A stretch of DNA of 64,000 bases from 13-2-20CM-66-19 sp963760225 (GCA_963760225.1 CAVXCD010000001.1:62001-126000), one strand, 5' to 3'; positions 31,384-41,526 are shown, numbered from the stretch's first letter. Notes: generated from the sequence alone by a model not told the origin. Numbers and translations: made by a program.

Positions 31384-32193
31384 CTAGCGCGGCAGGACCG
31401 GGACGCAGGCCTGGGCCTGCTCCTTCAGCGAGTCACAGATGGCCCGCGCCTGGGCCTCGCCGGAGGCGGGAGCCTGCAGGCGGTAGAGCTCACTCCCCTC
31501 GCTGCTGGCCACGACGATGCGCGGGGACAGTCCTTGCAGCTGGGCGCCGAAGCGACCCTGTAGTCGCTGCCACTCGCGCCCGGCACTCGCCTCGCTGCCA
31601 AAGGCGCCGAGCTGCACCGCGTAGTCCGCCTGCGGCGGTCCGCCGTCGCGCGCGGCCTGTGCCGCAGCCGCAGCGGGCGCCGGCGCCGCACTGTCTGCAG
31701 CGCTCTGCCGCGAGACGTCTTCCGGCGGGGGGCCCTGCGGCGAGGTGCCTGGCTGCGCGGTGCTCTGGTGGGAGGGCGGCGCGGCGATCGTCGCCAGCTG
31801 CAGCGCGTTGACCCCCGAAGGGCCCCCCGCCGCGACCTCCTCCGGTGTCTGTGGCGCAATGCGCGGCATCGAGCCGAGCCCAAAGGACTCGATGCGAATG
31901 CGCGCCTCTTCGGCATGGCTGCCGCTCGGATGATGGGCCAGGAATTGCCGGTAGCCTTGCGCCGTGGCGATCGCGCTGGCGTGCTGCCAGTCACGCTGCT
32001 CGCCGAGCTGTGCGATCCGTGCGCGCGCCTGCGCCGCCAGCTCGCTGTCGGGGTGCTGCTCGATGAAGCGGCCCCACGCCTCGCTCGTGTCCGCACCTTC
32101 CGCCGAGCGCCAGTCCTGCTGCTCGGAGCTGCAGGCGCACAGGGTCCCCAGCAGTGCGAGCCGCGCGATTCGTCCTGCCCGGAATGTCATCAT
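31384..32193 (-). CDS. SPOR-domain lipoprotein
   Basis: 269 residues. Signal peptide with lipobox LCAC (Cys at about residue 21), a helical TPR/Sel1-like region (WGRFIEQHPDSELAAQARARIAQL, FLAHHPSGSHAEEARIRI), a Pro/Ala/Gln-rich linker, and a C-terminal SPOR domain from about 188 (ADYAVQLGAFGSEASAGREW). SPOR domains bind glycan strands stripped of stem peptides at division septa, so a role in wall or septum biology is likely. Divergent from the bactofilin gene with 76 bp between starts. Confidence 0.85.
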   Translation of the reverse strand: MMTFRAGRIARLALLGTLCACSSEQQDWRSAEGADTSEAWGRFIEQHPDSELAAQARARIAQLGEQRDWQHASAIATAQGYRQFLAHHPSGSHAEEARIRIESFGLGSMPRIAPQTPEEVAAGGPSGVNALQLATIAAPPSHQSTAQPGTSPQGPPPEDVSRQSAADSAAPAPAAAAAQAARDGGPPQADYAVQLGAFGSEASAGREWQRLQGRFGAQLQGLSPRIVVASSEGSELYRLQAPASGEAQARAICDSLKEQAQACVPVLPR

Positions 32194-32269
32194 GTGCTCA
32201 TCGCCCTGGCGGCTTACGTACTATGAACCCCTCGATTATGACCCTACCGACCCTCACCAGGAGCAGCGG

Positions 32270-32674
32270 ATGAGCGAGACCCTGAAACGCCGGCTGATCG
32301 ACCAGATCGGCGATACGCCGACGTTCCTGGCTGAGGGCTCGCGCCTGACCGGTGACCTCGAGACGGTCGGCCCGCTGGTGGTGTGCGGCGCCATCCGCGG
32401 CGACGGCCGGGTCGGCGGCGCGTTGCGCATGGCCGCGACGGCGCAGTGGGAGGGCGAGATTCACGCGCGCGCCGCGATCGTCGCCGGCCGCATCACCGGC
32501 CGGCTCGTGGTGGAGGGCAAGCTCGAAGTCGGCGCGAGCGCCGTGCTGCGCGCCGACATCGTCGCCCGCAGCATTGCGGTCGCCAAGGGCGCCGTCATCG
32601 ACGGGGCGGTCACGGTCACCAGCGGCGAGCCGGTGGTGCGCTTCGAGGAGAAGCGCCAGGGGCAGGACGGCTAG
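32270..32674 (+). CDS. Bactofilin (polymer-forming cytoskeletal protein)
   Basis: 134 residues made of short beta-helix repeats (LVVCGAIRGDGRVGGALRMA, WEGEIHARAAIVAGRITGRL, LVVEGKLEVGASAVLRADI). Bactofilins polymerise without nucleotide and scaffold local peptidoglycan synthesis or wall hydrolases. The usual M23 peptidase partner is not adjacent; instead it is divergent from a SPOR lipoprotein. AGGAG ribosome-binding site. The last four bases overlap the end of the convergent hydrolase gene. Confidence 0.88.
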   Translation: MSETLKRRLIDQIGDTPTFLAEGSRLTGDLETVGPLVVCGAIRGDGRVGGALRMAATAQWEGEIHARAAIVAGRITGRLVVEGKLEVGASAVLRADIVARSIAVAKGAVIDGAVTVTSGEPVVRFEEKRQGQDG

Positions 32675-33714
32675 GGCGACTCGCCCAGGGTGGCAGCGTC
32701 CACGGCCGGGGCGGCCGGCGTCGTACCGGCACCGAGCAGCGCGAGGATGCGCTGCTCGAGCCAGGTCGGCCCGCTCAGGGCGGCGAAGAAACCACAATGG
32801 CCGCCGTAGCGCGTCACATTCACCGTGAGGCTTGGCGGCCGCGCCAGCGCGGCGAGTCCCGCGGCGGGAATGATCGGATCGTCCCGCGAGGTGAAAATAG
32901 TCGACGGAACTTCGAGCTGCGCGAGCCGCGCTCCGGTGATGGCGTAGCCGTTGAGGTAGTGCTCGAGCGTCGGGTACTCGGTGTGGCTCTTCACCAGCTC
33001 GGCCGTCATCAGCTTCAGATCGCGCAGCCGCGCGAGCTCGCTGAAGTCGTACACGTCCGGCCAGGCGGCCTGCTTCTTGCGCAGCGAGCGCAGCCACTTG
33101 CGCACGAAGTACCGCTCGTAGCCCGGCATCCCCCGCTGCAGCACGCCGAGTGTGGCCACCGGATCGAGCACCGGTGACACCGCGACCACGCCGGCCAGGT
33201 TCAGCCGCGCGGCGCGGGCCTGCGCGGCCACGCGCAGCATGAAGTTGCCGCCGAGCGAGAAGCCGGCCAGCTGCAGCGGCCGGCCCGGCGAGAGCTGCTG
33301 CACGGCGCGCACCGCGCCCACGACCTCCGGCAGGCGGCAGGAATGAAACAGCTCGCGGTTGAGATGATGGGTCTCGCCGTGATCGCGCAGGTTGAGGCGC
33401 ACCACCTCGAAGCGCCGCTCGAACAGCAGCTGCGCGAGCGACAGCACGTAGTACGACTCGGCGCTGCCTTCCCAACCGTGCAACAGCACCACGGTGCGCT
33501 GGCTGCCGTGCGCCGGCGTGGACACGAAGCACTGCAGCCGCACGCCCTCGCCGCAGTCGAGCAGCCGCTCGTGCGAGGCCGCCAGCAGCGGCGCGGCCGC
33601 GCGCAACACGCGGCCGCGCCGCCACGCGGTGCTCGCCAGCATCGACTGCAGATGTGGATTGCGCAGCCAGCGCGACGGCTGGATGTCCTCGTCAGCCGGG
33701 CGCACGGCGGCCAC
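32671..33714 (-). CDS. YheT-family alpha/beta hydrolase
   Basis: 347 residues. Family opening WLRNPHLQSML, oxyanion loop LLHGWEGSAES, nucleophile elbow GFSLGGN and the catalytic Asp/His region SRDDPIIP and YGGHCGFF. YheT-like proteins resemble esterases of unknown natural substrate. GTG at 33714 is chosen since it follows the stop of the upstream gene by eight bases; an in-frame GTG at 33774 would add 20 charged residues and overlap that gene by 52 bp. Confidence 0.88.
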   Translation of the reverse strand: MAAVRPADEDIQPSRWLRNPHLQSMLASTAWRRGRVLRAAAPLLAASHERLLDCGEGVRLQCFVSTPAHGSQRTVVLLHGWEGSAESYYVLSLAQLLFERRFEVVRLNLRDHGETHHLNRELFHSCRLPEVVGAVRAVQQLSPGRPLQLAGFSLGGNFMLRVAAQARAARLNLAGVVAVSPVLDPVATLGVLQRGMPGYERYFVRKWLRSLRKKQAAWPDVYDFSELARLRDLKLMTAELVKSHTEYPTLEHYLNGYAITGARLAQLEVPSTIFTSRDDPIIPAAGLAALARPPSLTVNVTRYGGHCGFFAALSGPTWLEQRILALLGAGTTPAAPAVDAATLGESP

Positions 33715-33722
33715 CGTCGGCT

Positions 33723-34382
33723 TCAACGCACGCGGATCTCGATCCGGTTGTTGGCGCTCGCTGCGCGGTTCCACTCGCCCGCACTGAGCTCCGCCGAGGG
33801 CGGCGGATAGGGGGTGAGCACGCTGGCAGTGTCCCCGACCGACACCTGCGCGGTGAGCGCGCCATGAGTGGAGGCGCGGATCTCGCCGAAGAGGTTGGCA
33901 AGCGCCAGCGGGGTGCGCTGCAGCGCGGACAGTGCTTCCTCAGAAGGGTTGCCGACCTGGTCGCAGCGGGCGAACGGCGTCTCGTCGGGCGCCAGAGAAT
34001 AACCGTCGAGCGCGTTGCCCACGAGGCAGAAACGCCCTGCAAAGCTCCTGATGTCGACAACGCCACTCACCTTCTGCCGCGCCAGCCGGTAGAGCAGCTG
34101 GCGGATCACCTCGAGCCGAGCGCCACCGAGCGCATCGGCTCCATAGGGTACCGGCAGAATGGTCGGCTTGGCATCGCCCGCTGCGGGGGATGGCGCCACA
34201 GCTGCGAGGCCCGGTGCGGCGCCCGGCGCAGCTCCCGGTGCGGCGCCCGGCGCGCCGGCGACGGGCTGCGCGCTCGGCGCCCCCTGCGCAAGCTGCGCCG
34301 CTGGCGCGCGCTGGCCCGCGTGCAGCTGTGTCATCTGCACCTGCAGCCCCTCGAGAAGCTGCACACTGCGCCACCACAACAT
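33723..34382 (-). CDS. OmpA-like periplasmic domain with membrane segment (3' part of a frameshifted gene)
   Basis: As it stands the frame can start at ATG 34382, but in the same frame upstream the sequence already codes SPWPWIVACAALGTALLSS, which together with MLWW makes a full membrane helix. That helix begins where the receiver ORF turns into Arg/Cys/Ser-rich nonsense. After the helix come a coiled segment, an Ala/Pro/Gly repeat linker (GAAP units) and a C-terminal domain with the layout of OmpA_C: DQVG, LSALQR, and ANNRIEIRV at the end. Most likely this is the C-terminal part of one protein with the receiver domain, separated by a one-base frameshift near 34455-34475. Confidence 0.7.
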   Translation of the reverse strand: MLWWRSVQLLEGLQVQMTQLHAGQRAPAAQLAQGAPSAQPVAGAPGAAPGAAPGAAPGLAAVAPSPAAGDAKPTILPVPYGADALGGARLEVIRQLLYRLARQKVSGVVDIRSFAGRFCLVGNALDGYSLAPDETPFARCDQVGNPSEEALSALQRTPLALANLFGEIRASTHGALTAQVSVGDTASVLTPYPPPSAELSAGEWNRAASANNRIEIRVR

Positions 34383-35056
34383 GCTGCTGAGCAGGGCCGT
34401 GCCGAGCGCGGCGCAGGCGACGATCCACGGCCACGGCGACTGTGGCCGTGGCGCTGCGGCGGCGGCGGCAGGGCTTCCAGCAGCAACGCACGCAGCTCGG
34501 CGGTGATGCGCTCGGTCTGCGTGTCGATACCGGCCACCAGCGCGCGGCGCAGCTCGGCGAAATGCTCGCGCAAGCCACTCTCGGTGAGCGCGCGCGGCGG
34601 CGGTGGCGCGGCCGGCTCGCGCGCGGTGACGTCACCGGTGACACCGAGGGGGGTGAAGCTCGACTGCTCGCTGCTGCGCCGGTCGGCGACCAGGTGCAGC
34701 TGGTACAGCACCTTCGACACGTCGGTGGGTTTGATCTGCTTGGGCAGCACGCCGACCGCACCGAGCGCGCGCGCCTGGCCGAGGTACAGCTCGCCCTCCT
34801 GCGAGGTGTACATCATGATCGGGATGGTGGCGGTGCGCGGATCGTTCTTGATGGCCTGCACGGCCTGCAGGCCGTCCATGCCCGGCATCAGGTGATCCAT
34901 GAAGATGACGTCGGGACGGTTGCTGTTGAGGTAGTCGATGGCCGCTTCGGCGCTCTCCGCGCTATCGACATCGATGTCGTATTTCTCGAGGGCACGGGCC
35001 AGAAACAAGCGCGCGGACTTGGAATCGTCCACGATCAAAGCCCGCTTTGCCCCCAT
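34331..35056 (-). CDS. CheY-like receiver protein (5' part of a frameshifted gene)
   Basis: Receiver domain 1-120 with DD (10-11), phospho-acceptor Asp54 (VIFMDHLMPGMDG), Thr in MMYTSQEG and Lys in VLPKQIKP. A Pro-rich joint and an amphipathic helix (GLREHFAELRRALVAGIDTQ) follow up to about residue 196 (LLLEALPPPP). From there the frame becomes Arg/Ser/Cys-rich and stops at 34331, while the -1 frame continues as a membrane helix and OmpA-like domain. ATG at 35054-35056 is chosen for the GGAGCGG site upstream. The intact protein would be about 440 residues. Confidence 0.8.
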   Translation of the reverse strand: MGAKRALIVDDSKSARLFLARALEKYDIDVDSAESAEAAIDYLNSNRPDVIFMDHLMPGMDGLQAVQAIKNDPRTATIPIMMYTSQEGELYLGQARALGAVGVLPKQIKPTDVSKVLYQLHLVADRRSSEQSSFTPLGVTGDVTAREPAAPPPPRALTESGLREHFAELRRALVAGIDTQTERITAELRALLLEALPPPPQRHGHSRRGRGSSPAPRSARPCSAACCGGAVCSFSRGCRCR

Positions 35057-35173
35057 GCGCCGCTCCAACAGCCGCGGTCCGGTACGCTCGCGGATTCAGT
35101 GTAGCCCAGAACCGCCAAGGTTCAACTGCTGTCGCGGAGTGAAGACGATCGCGGCATCGCCTTCGCGACTTAA

Positions 35174-36364
35174 TCACTGTGTCGTCAGGCGGCCGCGCAC
35201 GCCTGGCGCGGCGGCGCGCGCCAGGGGCGCGTACACCTGCGCGAGGCGCTGCGCCATCGCGCTCGCCGACCAGCTGCGCGCGTAGGCGCGCCCGCGTGCG
35301 GCCATGCCTTCGCGCAGGCTGGCATCGCTGAGCACGCGCACCACCGCGGCGGCGAACGCTGCACGCTCTTCGGGCACCACCAGCGCACCGCTCCCCGGCA
35401 CGAGTATCGAGCGCGTGCCGAGCTCGGCGGTCGATACCACCGGCGCCCCCTGCGCCATGGCCTCGAGCAGCACCAGGCCCTGCGTCTCGGTACGCGAGGC
35501 GAACACGAACGCGTCGGCGGCGGCATAGCAGTCGAGCAGCGCGCCGGCGCGTTCCAGGTAGCCGGCGAAGTGCACGTGGCTCTCGAGGCCGAGTGCCGCC
35601 ACCTGCGCGTGCAGCGCGTTGCGCGCCGGTCCTTCGCCCGCGATCACCAGCACCGCCGCTGGCACCGAGCGCAGCACCTCGCGGAACATTTCCACCAGGA
35701 AGCCGATGTTCTTCTCGTGTGCGACGCGGCCGATGTAGGTGACCAGCGGCGTTTCGGCCGCGATGCCGGCGCGCTCGCGAAACGCGCGGCCCTCGCCGCT
35801 GCGAAAGCAATCCGCCGGCAGCCCGGTCGGCACCACGTGCACCGGCGTGGTCACGCCGTAGGCCGCCAGCACCTCGCGCATCGGTTCCGAGGGCGCGATC
35901 AGCGCCTGCAGCGCAGCGCACTGCGAGCGCGTGAAGCGGCGCGCCAGCACCCGGCCGAGCGAGCGCGGCAGCACCGGCAGGTAGTGGTGCAGATACTCCT
36001 CGAAGAACGTGTGGTAGGTCGCCACCGCGGGGATGCCGGCGCGGCGCGCGTAGCGCACTCCGGCGTAGTGCGCGATGAACGGCGTCTGGATGTGCACCAG
36101 GTCGAAACCGCCCGCGGGCAGCGCGTCGAGCGTGCGGTTCAGCGCACGCCACGCCATGCGGCGGTCCTCGGGATCGAGCGGCACACGCGCCGCCGGCACC
36201 CGCAGTACGCCGGGCTCATCCGTGTCCGCGGCGCCGCCGTACTGCGGCGCCACCAGCCAGGTCTCCACGCCGCAGGCCGCCAGCTCCCCGCGGAAGGTGC
36301 GGATGGAAGTGGAGACGCCGTTGACGCGCGGAAAGTAGACGTCGGAGATGAACAGGACCCGCAC
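35174..36364 (-). CDS. Glycosyltransferase family 4 protein
   Basis: 396 residues, GT-B fold. N-terminal Gly/Asn loop ISDVYFPRVNGVSTSIRTF and HTFFEEYLHHYLP, then the nucleotide-sugar-binding C-domain with YIGRVAHEKNIGFLVE, IAGEGPARNAL and the E-x7-E motif in SRTETQGLVLLEAMA. The N-terminal pattern matches the group with PimB and diacylglycerol/sulfolipid glycosyltransferases, so a lipid acceptor is plausible but unproven. It lies 60 bp before the PAP2-type phosphatase on the same strand. Confidence 0.9.
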   Translation of the reverse strand: MRVLFISDVYFPRVNGVSTSIRTFRGELAACGVETWLVAPQYGGAADTDEPGVLRVPAARVPLDPEDRRMAWRALNRTLDALPAGGFDLVHIQTPFIAHYAGVRYARRAGIPAVATYHTFFEEYLHHYLPVLPRSLGRVLARRFTRSQCAALQALIAPSEPMREVLAAYGVTTPVHVVPTGLPADCFRSGEGRAFRERAGIAAETPLVTYIGRVAHEKNIGFLVEMFREVLRSVPAAVLVIAGEGPARNALHAQVAALGLESHVHFAGYLERAGALLDCYAAADAFVFASRTETQGLVLLEAMAQGAPVVSTAELGTRSILVPGSGALVVPEERAAFAAAVVRVLSDASLREGMAARGRAYARSWSASAMAQRLAQVYAPLARAAAPGVRGRLTTQ

Positions 36365-36419
36365 GCGCTAACTGTACCCGCGCGCGAGCCGCGCCGTGAG
36401 CGGGTCCGCGCAGCTCACG

Positions 36420-36959
36420 TCAGGTGAAGGCGAGCCCGAGCTCGGCGAGCGCGCCGCCGATGGCCGCTCCGGCGAGCACATCGGAGGGGTAATGCAACCC
36501 GAGCACCACGCGCGAGGAGGCGATGAGCGCGGCGAACGGCAGCAGCACCCAGGCGAGCTCGGGGAAGTGCACGCTCGCCTGCCAGGCAAACGACACCGCG
36601 TGCAGCGTGTGGCCGGACGGGAAGCTGTAGCGATCGAGCGGCGCGGCCGCCCGATCGATGGCGCTGTGGGTGATGAACGGCCGCTCGCGCACGAACAGCC
36701 GCTTGAGCAGCGAGTACAGCGCCACGCCGAGCGCCCCGGTGAGCGCCATGACGATCGCCGGGCGCACTGCGGTGACGCCGTAGATGAGCGGCAGCGCGAG
36801 AATCAGCACGTACCAGGCAACCCCGTCGCCCAGGCGGCTCGCGACCTGAAAGACCCGTCGCGGCAGCGTCCGCGTGGCCCCACGGTTCAGCGTGCGGCAC
36901 AGGCCGTATTCGGCGGCGTCGATACGCGCCATCAGCGTGTTGAGGCCGGTCGCTTTCAC
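36420..36959 (-). CDS. PAP2-family membrane phosphatase
   Basis: 179 residues, several membrane helices. All three phosphatase motifs are present: KRLFVRERP, YSFPSGHTLH and SRVVLGLHYPSD. Likely acts on undecaprenyl pyrophosphate or a lipid phosphate at the outer face of the inner membrane. GTG at 36957-36959 is chosen because GGAGGACTGAAGGG precedes it; the frame is open for 34 more codons but those are Arg/Pro-rich. Same strand as the glycosyltransferase, so both may serve lipid or glycolipid metabolism. Confidence 0.88.
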   Translation of the reverse strand: MKATGLNTLMARIDAAEYGLCRTLNRGATRTLPRRVFQVASRLGDGVAWYVLILALPLIYGVTAVRPAIVMALTGALGVALYSLLKRLFVRERPFITHSAIDRAAAPLDRYSFPSGHTLHAVSFAWQASVHFPELAWVLLPFAALIASSRVVLGLHYPSDVLAGAAIGGALAELGLAFT

Positions 36960-37166
36960 GTGCCCTTCAGTCCTCCGGTGAGGCGCATGAGGTCGCCCGT
37001 ACAGCTTCGGCGGAATGCGCGTCAGCCCGGTTAAGGAAATATGAAAGTTTTGTTTCTCCAATGACTTAGAGCGTATTTTGTGTGTTCTACCTCACATAAT
37101 TGCTGCGCCATGTCATAAATCGCCGGGCCCGCGGTCGGCCGTCGCCGGGCCCGTGGCGGCCGGCGC

Positions 37167-38081
37167 TCAACCTGCCCGAGCGCGATCCGACGTAAGGTCG
37201 AGCCGGGCGAGCAGCGCCGCGAGCAGCTGCTCGGCGGCGGCCGGCTCGTGCGCGAGGTACAGGGAGGGCTCGTTGAGCTCGAGCTCGAGCACGCACGGGC
37301 GGTGGGCCGCGTCGCGGATCAGATCGACGCGCGCGTACAGCAGCTCGCCGAACGGCAGCCGCGCCAGCACGCGCTGCGCGAGAGCGAGCTCGGCGGCGTC
37401 CGGGACGCGCACGCTGATCTCCTCGGGCGCGAACAGTGCCGCGGTCGCGGGCGCACCCGTGGGCAGCATCGGCCCCTTGCGCACCGCGTGGCTGAAGCGG
37501 CCGGCGATGAAGATGAGCGCGCTCTCGCCGTGGTCATCCACGCCCTCGAGGTAGGGTTGCAGCATCACGCTGCGCCGCGCGGCGAGCAGGTAGCCGATGT
37601 GCGCGAGGATCTCGGCGGTGGCGCCGCGGGGGTGACGGCGCGCGTCGCGCGAGCCGGCCCCGATCGCCGGCTTCACGACCAGCTGCGCGCAGCGCTGCTG
37701 CGCCATAAATTCCGCGAGCAGCCGCGCTGCATCGGCGCCGGGCTCGGCGAAGGTCGTGGGTACCACCGCCGCGCCGGCCTGCGCGAGCTCGCGCAGGTAG
37801 TGCTTGTCGCAGTTCCAGCGCACCACCGCGAGCGGGTTCAAGAGCGTGGTGAGGGCGGCGGTGCGCTCCGCCCAGGCGAGAAACTGCGGCAGCCGCTCGG
37901 CGTAATCCCACGCCGAGCGCAGCAGCGCCGCATCGAAGCGCGCCCACTCTACGCCCGGATCATCCCAGTCCGCGATCTCGGCGTGCACGCCACGGGCGGC
38001 GCAGGCGGCCAGCAGCGGCGGCATGTCCTCATCGAGCCCGCGCGCGGCGCGCGCGCTCACCAGCGCCAGCGCCGCCGTCAC
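37167..38081 (-). CDS. ATP-grasp domain protein coupled to an ABC exporter
   Basis: 304 residues. ATP-grasp fold resembling glutathione-synthetase/RimK-type ligases: WNCDKHYLRELAQAGAAVVPT, the ATP-binding VVKPAIGAGSRDARR, MLQPYLEGVDDHGESALIFI and the metal-site ELELNEPSLYL. Such enzymes join a carboxylate to an amine or thiol through an acyl phosphate, but the substrate is unknown. GTG at 38081 overlaps the stop of the permease gene, so it is translated with the ABC-2 transporter. Confidence 0.85.
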   Translation of the reverse strand: MTAALALVSARAARGLDEDMPPLLAACAARGVHAEIADWDDPGVEWARFDAALLRSAWDYAERLPQFLAWAERTAALTTLLNPLAVVRWNCDKHYLRELAQAGAAVVPTTFAEPGADAARLLAEFMAQQRCAQLVVKPAIGAGSRDARRHPRGATAEILAHIGYLLAARRSVMLQPYLEGVDDHGESALIFIAGRFSHAVRKGPMLPTGAPATAALFAPEEISVRVPDAAELALAQRVLARLPFGELLYARVDLIRDAAHRPCVLELELNEPSLYLAHEPAAAEQLLAALLARLDLTSDRARAG

Positions 38082-38883
38082 TCGCGGATTCCCGTGCCGC
38101 GGTTCATCAGCCCGACCGCCGTGCTGAACAGCACGATCGCCGCCGCCAGCATCAGCGCGAAGGCGCTGCCGACCTCGACGTCGGAAACGCCGAGAAAGCC
38201 GAAGCGGAAGGCGTTCACCATGTAGAGGATGGGATTGACGTACGACAGCTGCCGCGCCCACCCGGGCAGCAGGCTCACCGAATAGAACACGCCGCCGAAG
38301 TAAGTGAGCGGGGTGAGCACGAAGGACGGAATCCAGTTCACCTGATCGAAGTTCTTGGCGAACAGCGCATTGAGAAACCCGCCGAGTGCGAAGGTCACCG
38401 AGGTCAGCAGCAACGCCGCCAGCACGACCCATAGGTGATGCACCGGCAGGTGCGTGAACACCAGCGACACGACCGTCACCGTCGCGCCGACCAGCAGGCC
38501 CCGTACCACCCCGCCGGTGGCGTAGCCGGCGACGATCACCCAGTTCGGCAACGGCGAGACCAGCAGCTCCTCGATGTGCTTGCCGAACTTGGCGCCGAAG
38601 AACGAGGCGACGACGTTGCCGTAGGAGTTGGTGATGACCGACATCATGATCAGGCCGGGCGCGATGTACTGCTTGTAGTCGATACCGTCCATGGCACCGA
38701 CGCGCCGCCCGATGAGACTGCCGAAAATTGCGAAGTACAGCACCGCGGTCACCGCCGACGGCACGATGGTCTGACCCCAGATGCGGATGATGCGTCCGTA
38801 CTCGCGAATGACGATGGTCTTGAAGCCGATCCAGCGCACCACGTTCAGCCGCACCGGCGGCGCATCGGGAAGCGCGATACTGC

Positions 38884-38887
<4 letters not shown>
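38078..38887 (-). CDS. ABC-2 type transporter permease (YadH-like)
   Basis: 269 residues, six membrane helices. ABC-2 features: GFKTIVIREYGRIIRIWGQT at the cytosolic N-terminus, PGLIMMSVITNSYGNVVASFFG, and LTPLTYFGGVFYSVSLLPGW before the last helix. Partner of the ATPase whose gene overlaps it by four bases. The closest named relatives are the YadGH/DrrAB-like exporters; cargo unknown. Confidence 0.92.
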
Positions 38888-39867
<980 letters not shown>

Positions 39868-40033
39868 GGCGGGGAGGATCGGGGCAACGACGGGCGAGCG
39901 CAAGTGACGCCCGCCGCACGCGCACGCCACTCATCGCGCGAGCCTTTCGCGCGCGCCTTTTGCGCGCGCGTTGCCGGCCACGCGTCGCTCTCTGCCTGCC
40001 TCGGGCGGGGGATTGACTTTGCGGCAGCCGCGC

Positions 40034-41293
40034 TCAGCTTGCGGTCTTCAGCAGCGCACCATTGGCGCCACTGATCGCAGCAACCTCGACAGCGGCGACC
40101 TCGACGTCAGCCGCCGCGCCACTGGCGGCGGCGGCCGGATCGGCCGACCAGCCGTCGCGGCCGCGCGCCTTGGTGGCGTACAGCGCGAGGTCGGCACGCT
40201 GCACCGCGTGCTCGTGCGAATAGTCGCCGCCGCGCTCCACGGTGGCCACCCCCACGCTCACCGTCAGATAGGCACGCGTGGTCGAGCCGCGGTGTGCGAT
40301 GGCGAGCTCGGCGACCGCACAGCGCACGCTCTCGGCGGCCTGCGCCGCCTCGCTGGCGTCCCCACCGACCAGGATGGCGATGATCTCTTCGCCGCCGTAG
40401 CGCGCCACCACGTCGAGCGGCCGGCGCCGCGCGGCGGCGCGGATCGTGTCCGCGACTTTCCTGAGGCAGCGATCGCCCGCCTGGTGTCCGTAGCAGTCGT
40501 TGTAGGCCTTGAAGTGATCGATGTCGATCAGCATCACCGACACCGGCAGGCCGGCGCCCTGCGCGTGCTGCCACAGGCTGCGCGCCTGCTCTTCGAGCGC
40601 CGCGCGGTTGATGAGCCCCGTGAGGCCGTCGTGCGTGGCGACTTCGGCGAGCCGGCGCCGCTCGAGGAAGGCGACGCGGTTGGCGTACTCGAGCGCGTAG
40701 CAGCCCGCGCCGCCGATGAGGTTCGCGCACAGCAGCACGAACAGCGAGTAGGTGGCCACCGGAGCTGCGATCTGTCCCAGCAGCGCCGCCGCGGCATACG
40801 CGCCGATCATCAGCAGGTTGCTGCGCAGCGCCGCCTGGAACGACACTCCCAACATGAAATAGAAGTAGAACGCGGCCAGCACCAGCCGCGCGGCCACCAG
40901 CGGCAGCTGCGCCGGCGTCGCCTCCACCGCCATCAGCACGGTGCCCACGCCGAACAGCGGCGCGGCGATCTGGATCGCCGGCTGGTACCAGCGCAGGTAC
41001 AGCCGCGGCGAGGTGAGCCCCATCATGATGAGCACCAGCGGCAGCTGCAGGCCGAAGCGCCACACGTCCGGACGCGCCAGGCGCGGGCCGACCAGCAGCC
41101 AGTGATCGATGACCGTGAAGCCGAGCACCGTGGACAGCGCCACGATCAGGCTCATGCGGATCCAGGGCCGCGCCGCCGCGCGGTAACTCAACAGGAACTG
41201 GCGTTCGAGCTCGCGGTCGCGAAAGCGCAGCTGCACTCGTCGCGTACGCAGCACCGTGCCGGACGAGTCGTCCTGTGCCTGCGTACCGCGCAA
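40034..41293 (-). CDS. Membrane diguanylate cyclase (GGDEF)
   Basis: 419 residues. Six or so membrane helices over residues 45-205, then a GGDEF domain. The active-site loop reads GGEEI (300-304) in place of GGEEF, and an inhibitory I-site RxxD (RPLD, 291-294) lies exactly five residues before it, so c-di-GMP synthesis with product feedback is expected. The helical N-domain is a MASE-like sensor with no recognisable ligand. The last 35 residues are Ala/Val-rich. Confidence 0.92.
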   Translation of the reverse strand: MRGTQAQDDSSGTVLRTRRVQLRFRDRELERQFLLSYRAAARPWIRMSLIVALSTVLGFTVIDHWLLVGPRLARPDVWRFGLQLPLVLIMMGLTSPRLYLRWYQPAIQIAAPLFGVGTVLMAVEATPAQLPLVAARLVLAAFYFYFMLGVSFQAALRSNLLMIGAYAAAALLGQIAAPVATYSLFVLLCANLIGGAGCYALEYANRVAFLERRRLAEVATHDGLTGLINRAALEEQARSLWQHAQGAGLPVSVMLIDIDHFKAYNDCYGHQAGDRCLRKVADTIRAAARRRPLDVVARYGGEEIIAILVGGDASEAAQAAESVRCAVAELAIAHRGSTTRAYLTVSVGVATVERGGDYSHEHAVQRADLALYATKARGRDGWSADPAAAASGAAADVEVAAVEVAAISGANGALLKTAS

Positions 41294-41325
41294 AACGCCG
41301 CCCCCTTCAGCGCGCCGGAGAATTC

Positions 41326-41526
41326 CTAGCGCAGTGGATCGGGCTCACGCTCCTGACGCGGCCGGGAGGATGCCTTCACGCGCGTACGCCACACTTCGTA
41401 CGGATCCCAGCCGGAACGTGAGTAAGAGATTGCATCGAGGCGATTCACCGTCCCGGTGAATTCTTCATTGGCCGCCCGGATCGCCGGTGGCCCTGCGGTT
41501 AGTCCTTCCGCGCCTTTCCTTTTCAT
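41326..41526 (-). CDS. Small conserved-looking protein (66 residues)
   Basis: A short hydrophilic protein with a distinctive middle, SYSRSGWDPYEVWRTRVK, that I believe recurs in small uncharacterised gammaproteobacterial proteins. The start MKRKGAEGLTAGPP has AGGAG eleven bases upstream; the frame is open for 28 more codons but with no better site. No membrane or signal segment. It precedes the diguanylate cyclase by 32 bp on the same strand and may share its transcript. Confidence 0.6.
   Translation of the reverse strand: MKRKGAEGLTAGPPAIRAANEEFTGTVNRLDAISYSRSGWDPYEVWRTRVKASSRPRQEREPDPLR

Noticed and set aside
34200..34265. Tandem DNA repeat or small satellite
   Set aside because: The repeated GCGCCCGGCG-type units encode the Ala/Pro/Gly linker of the OmpA-like protein and are explained by it.
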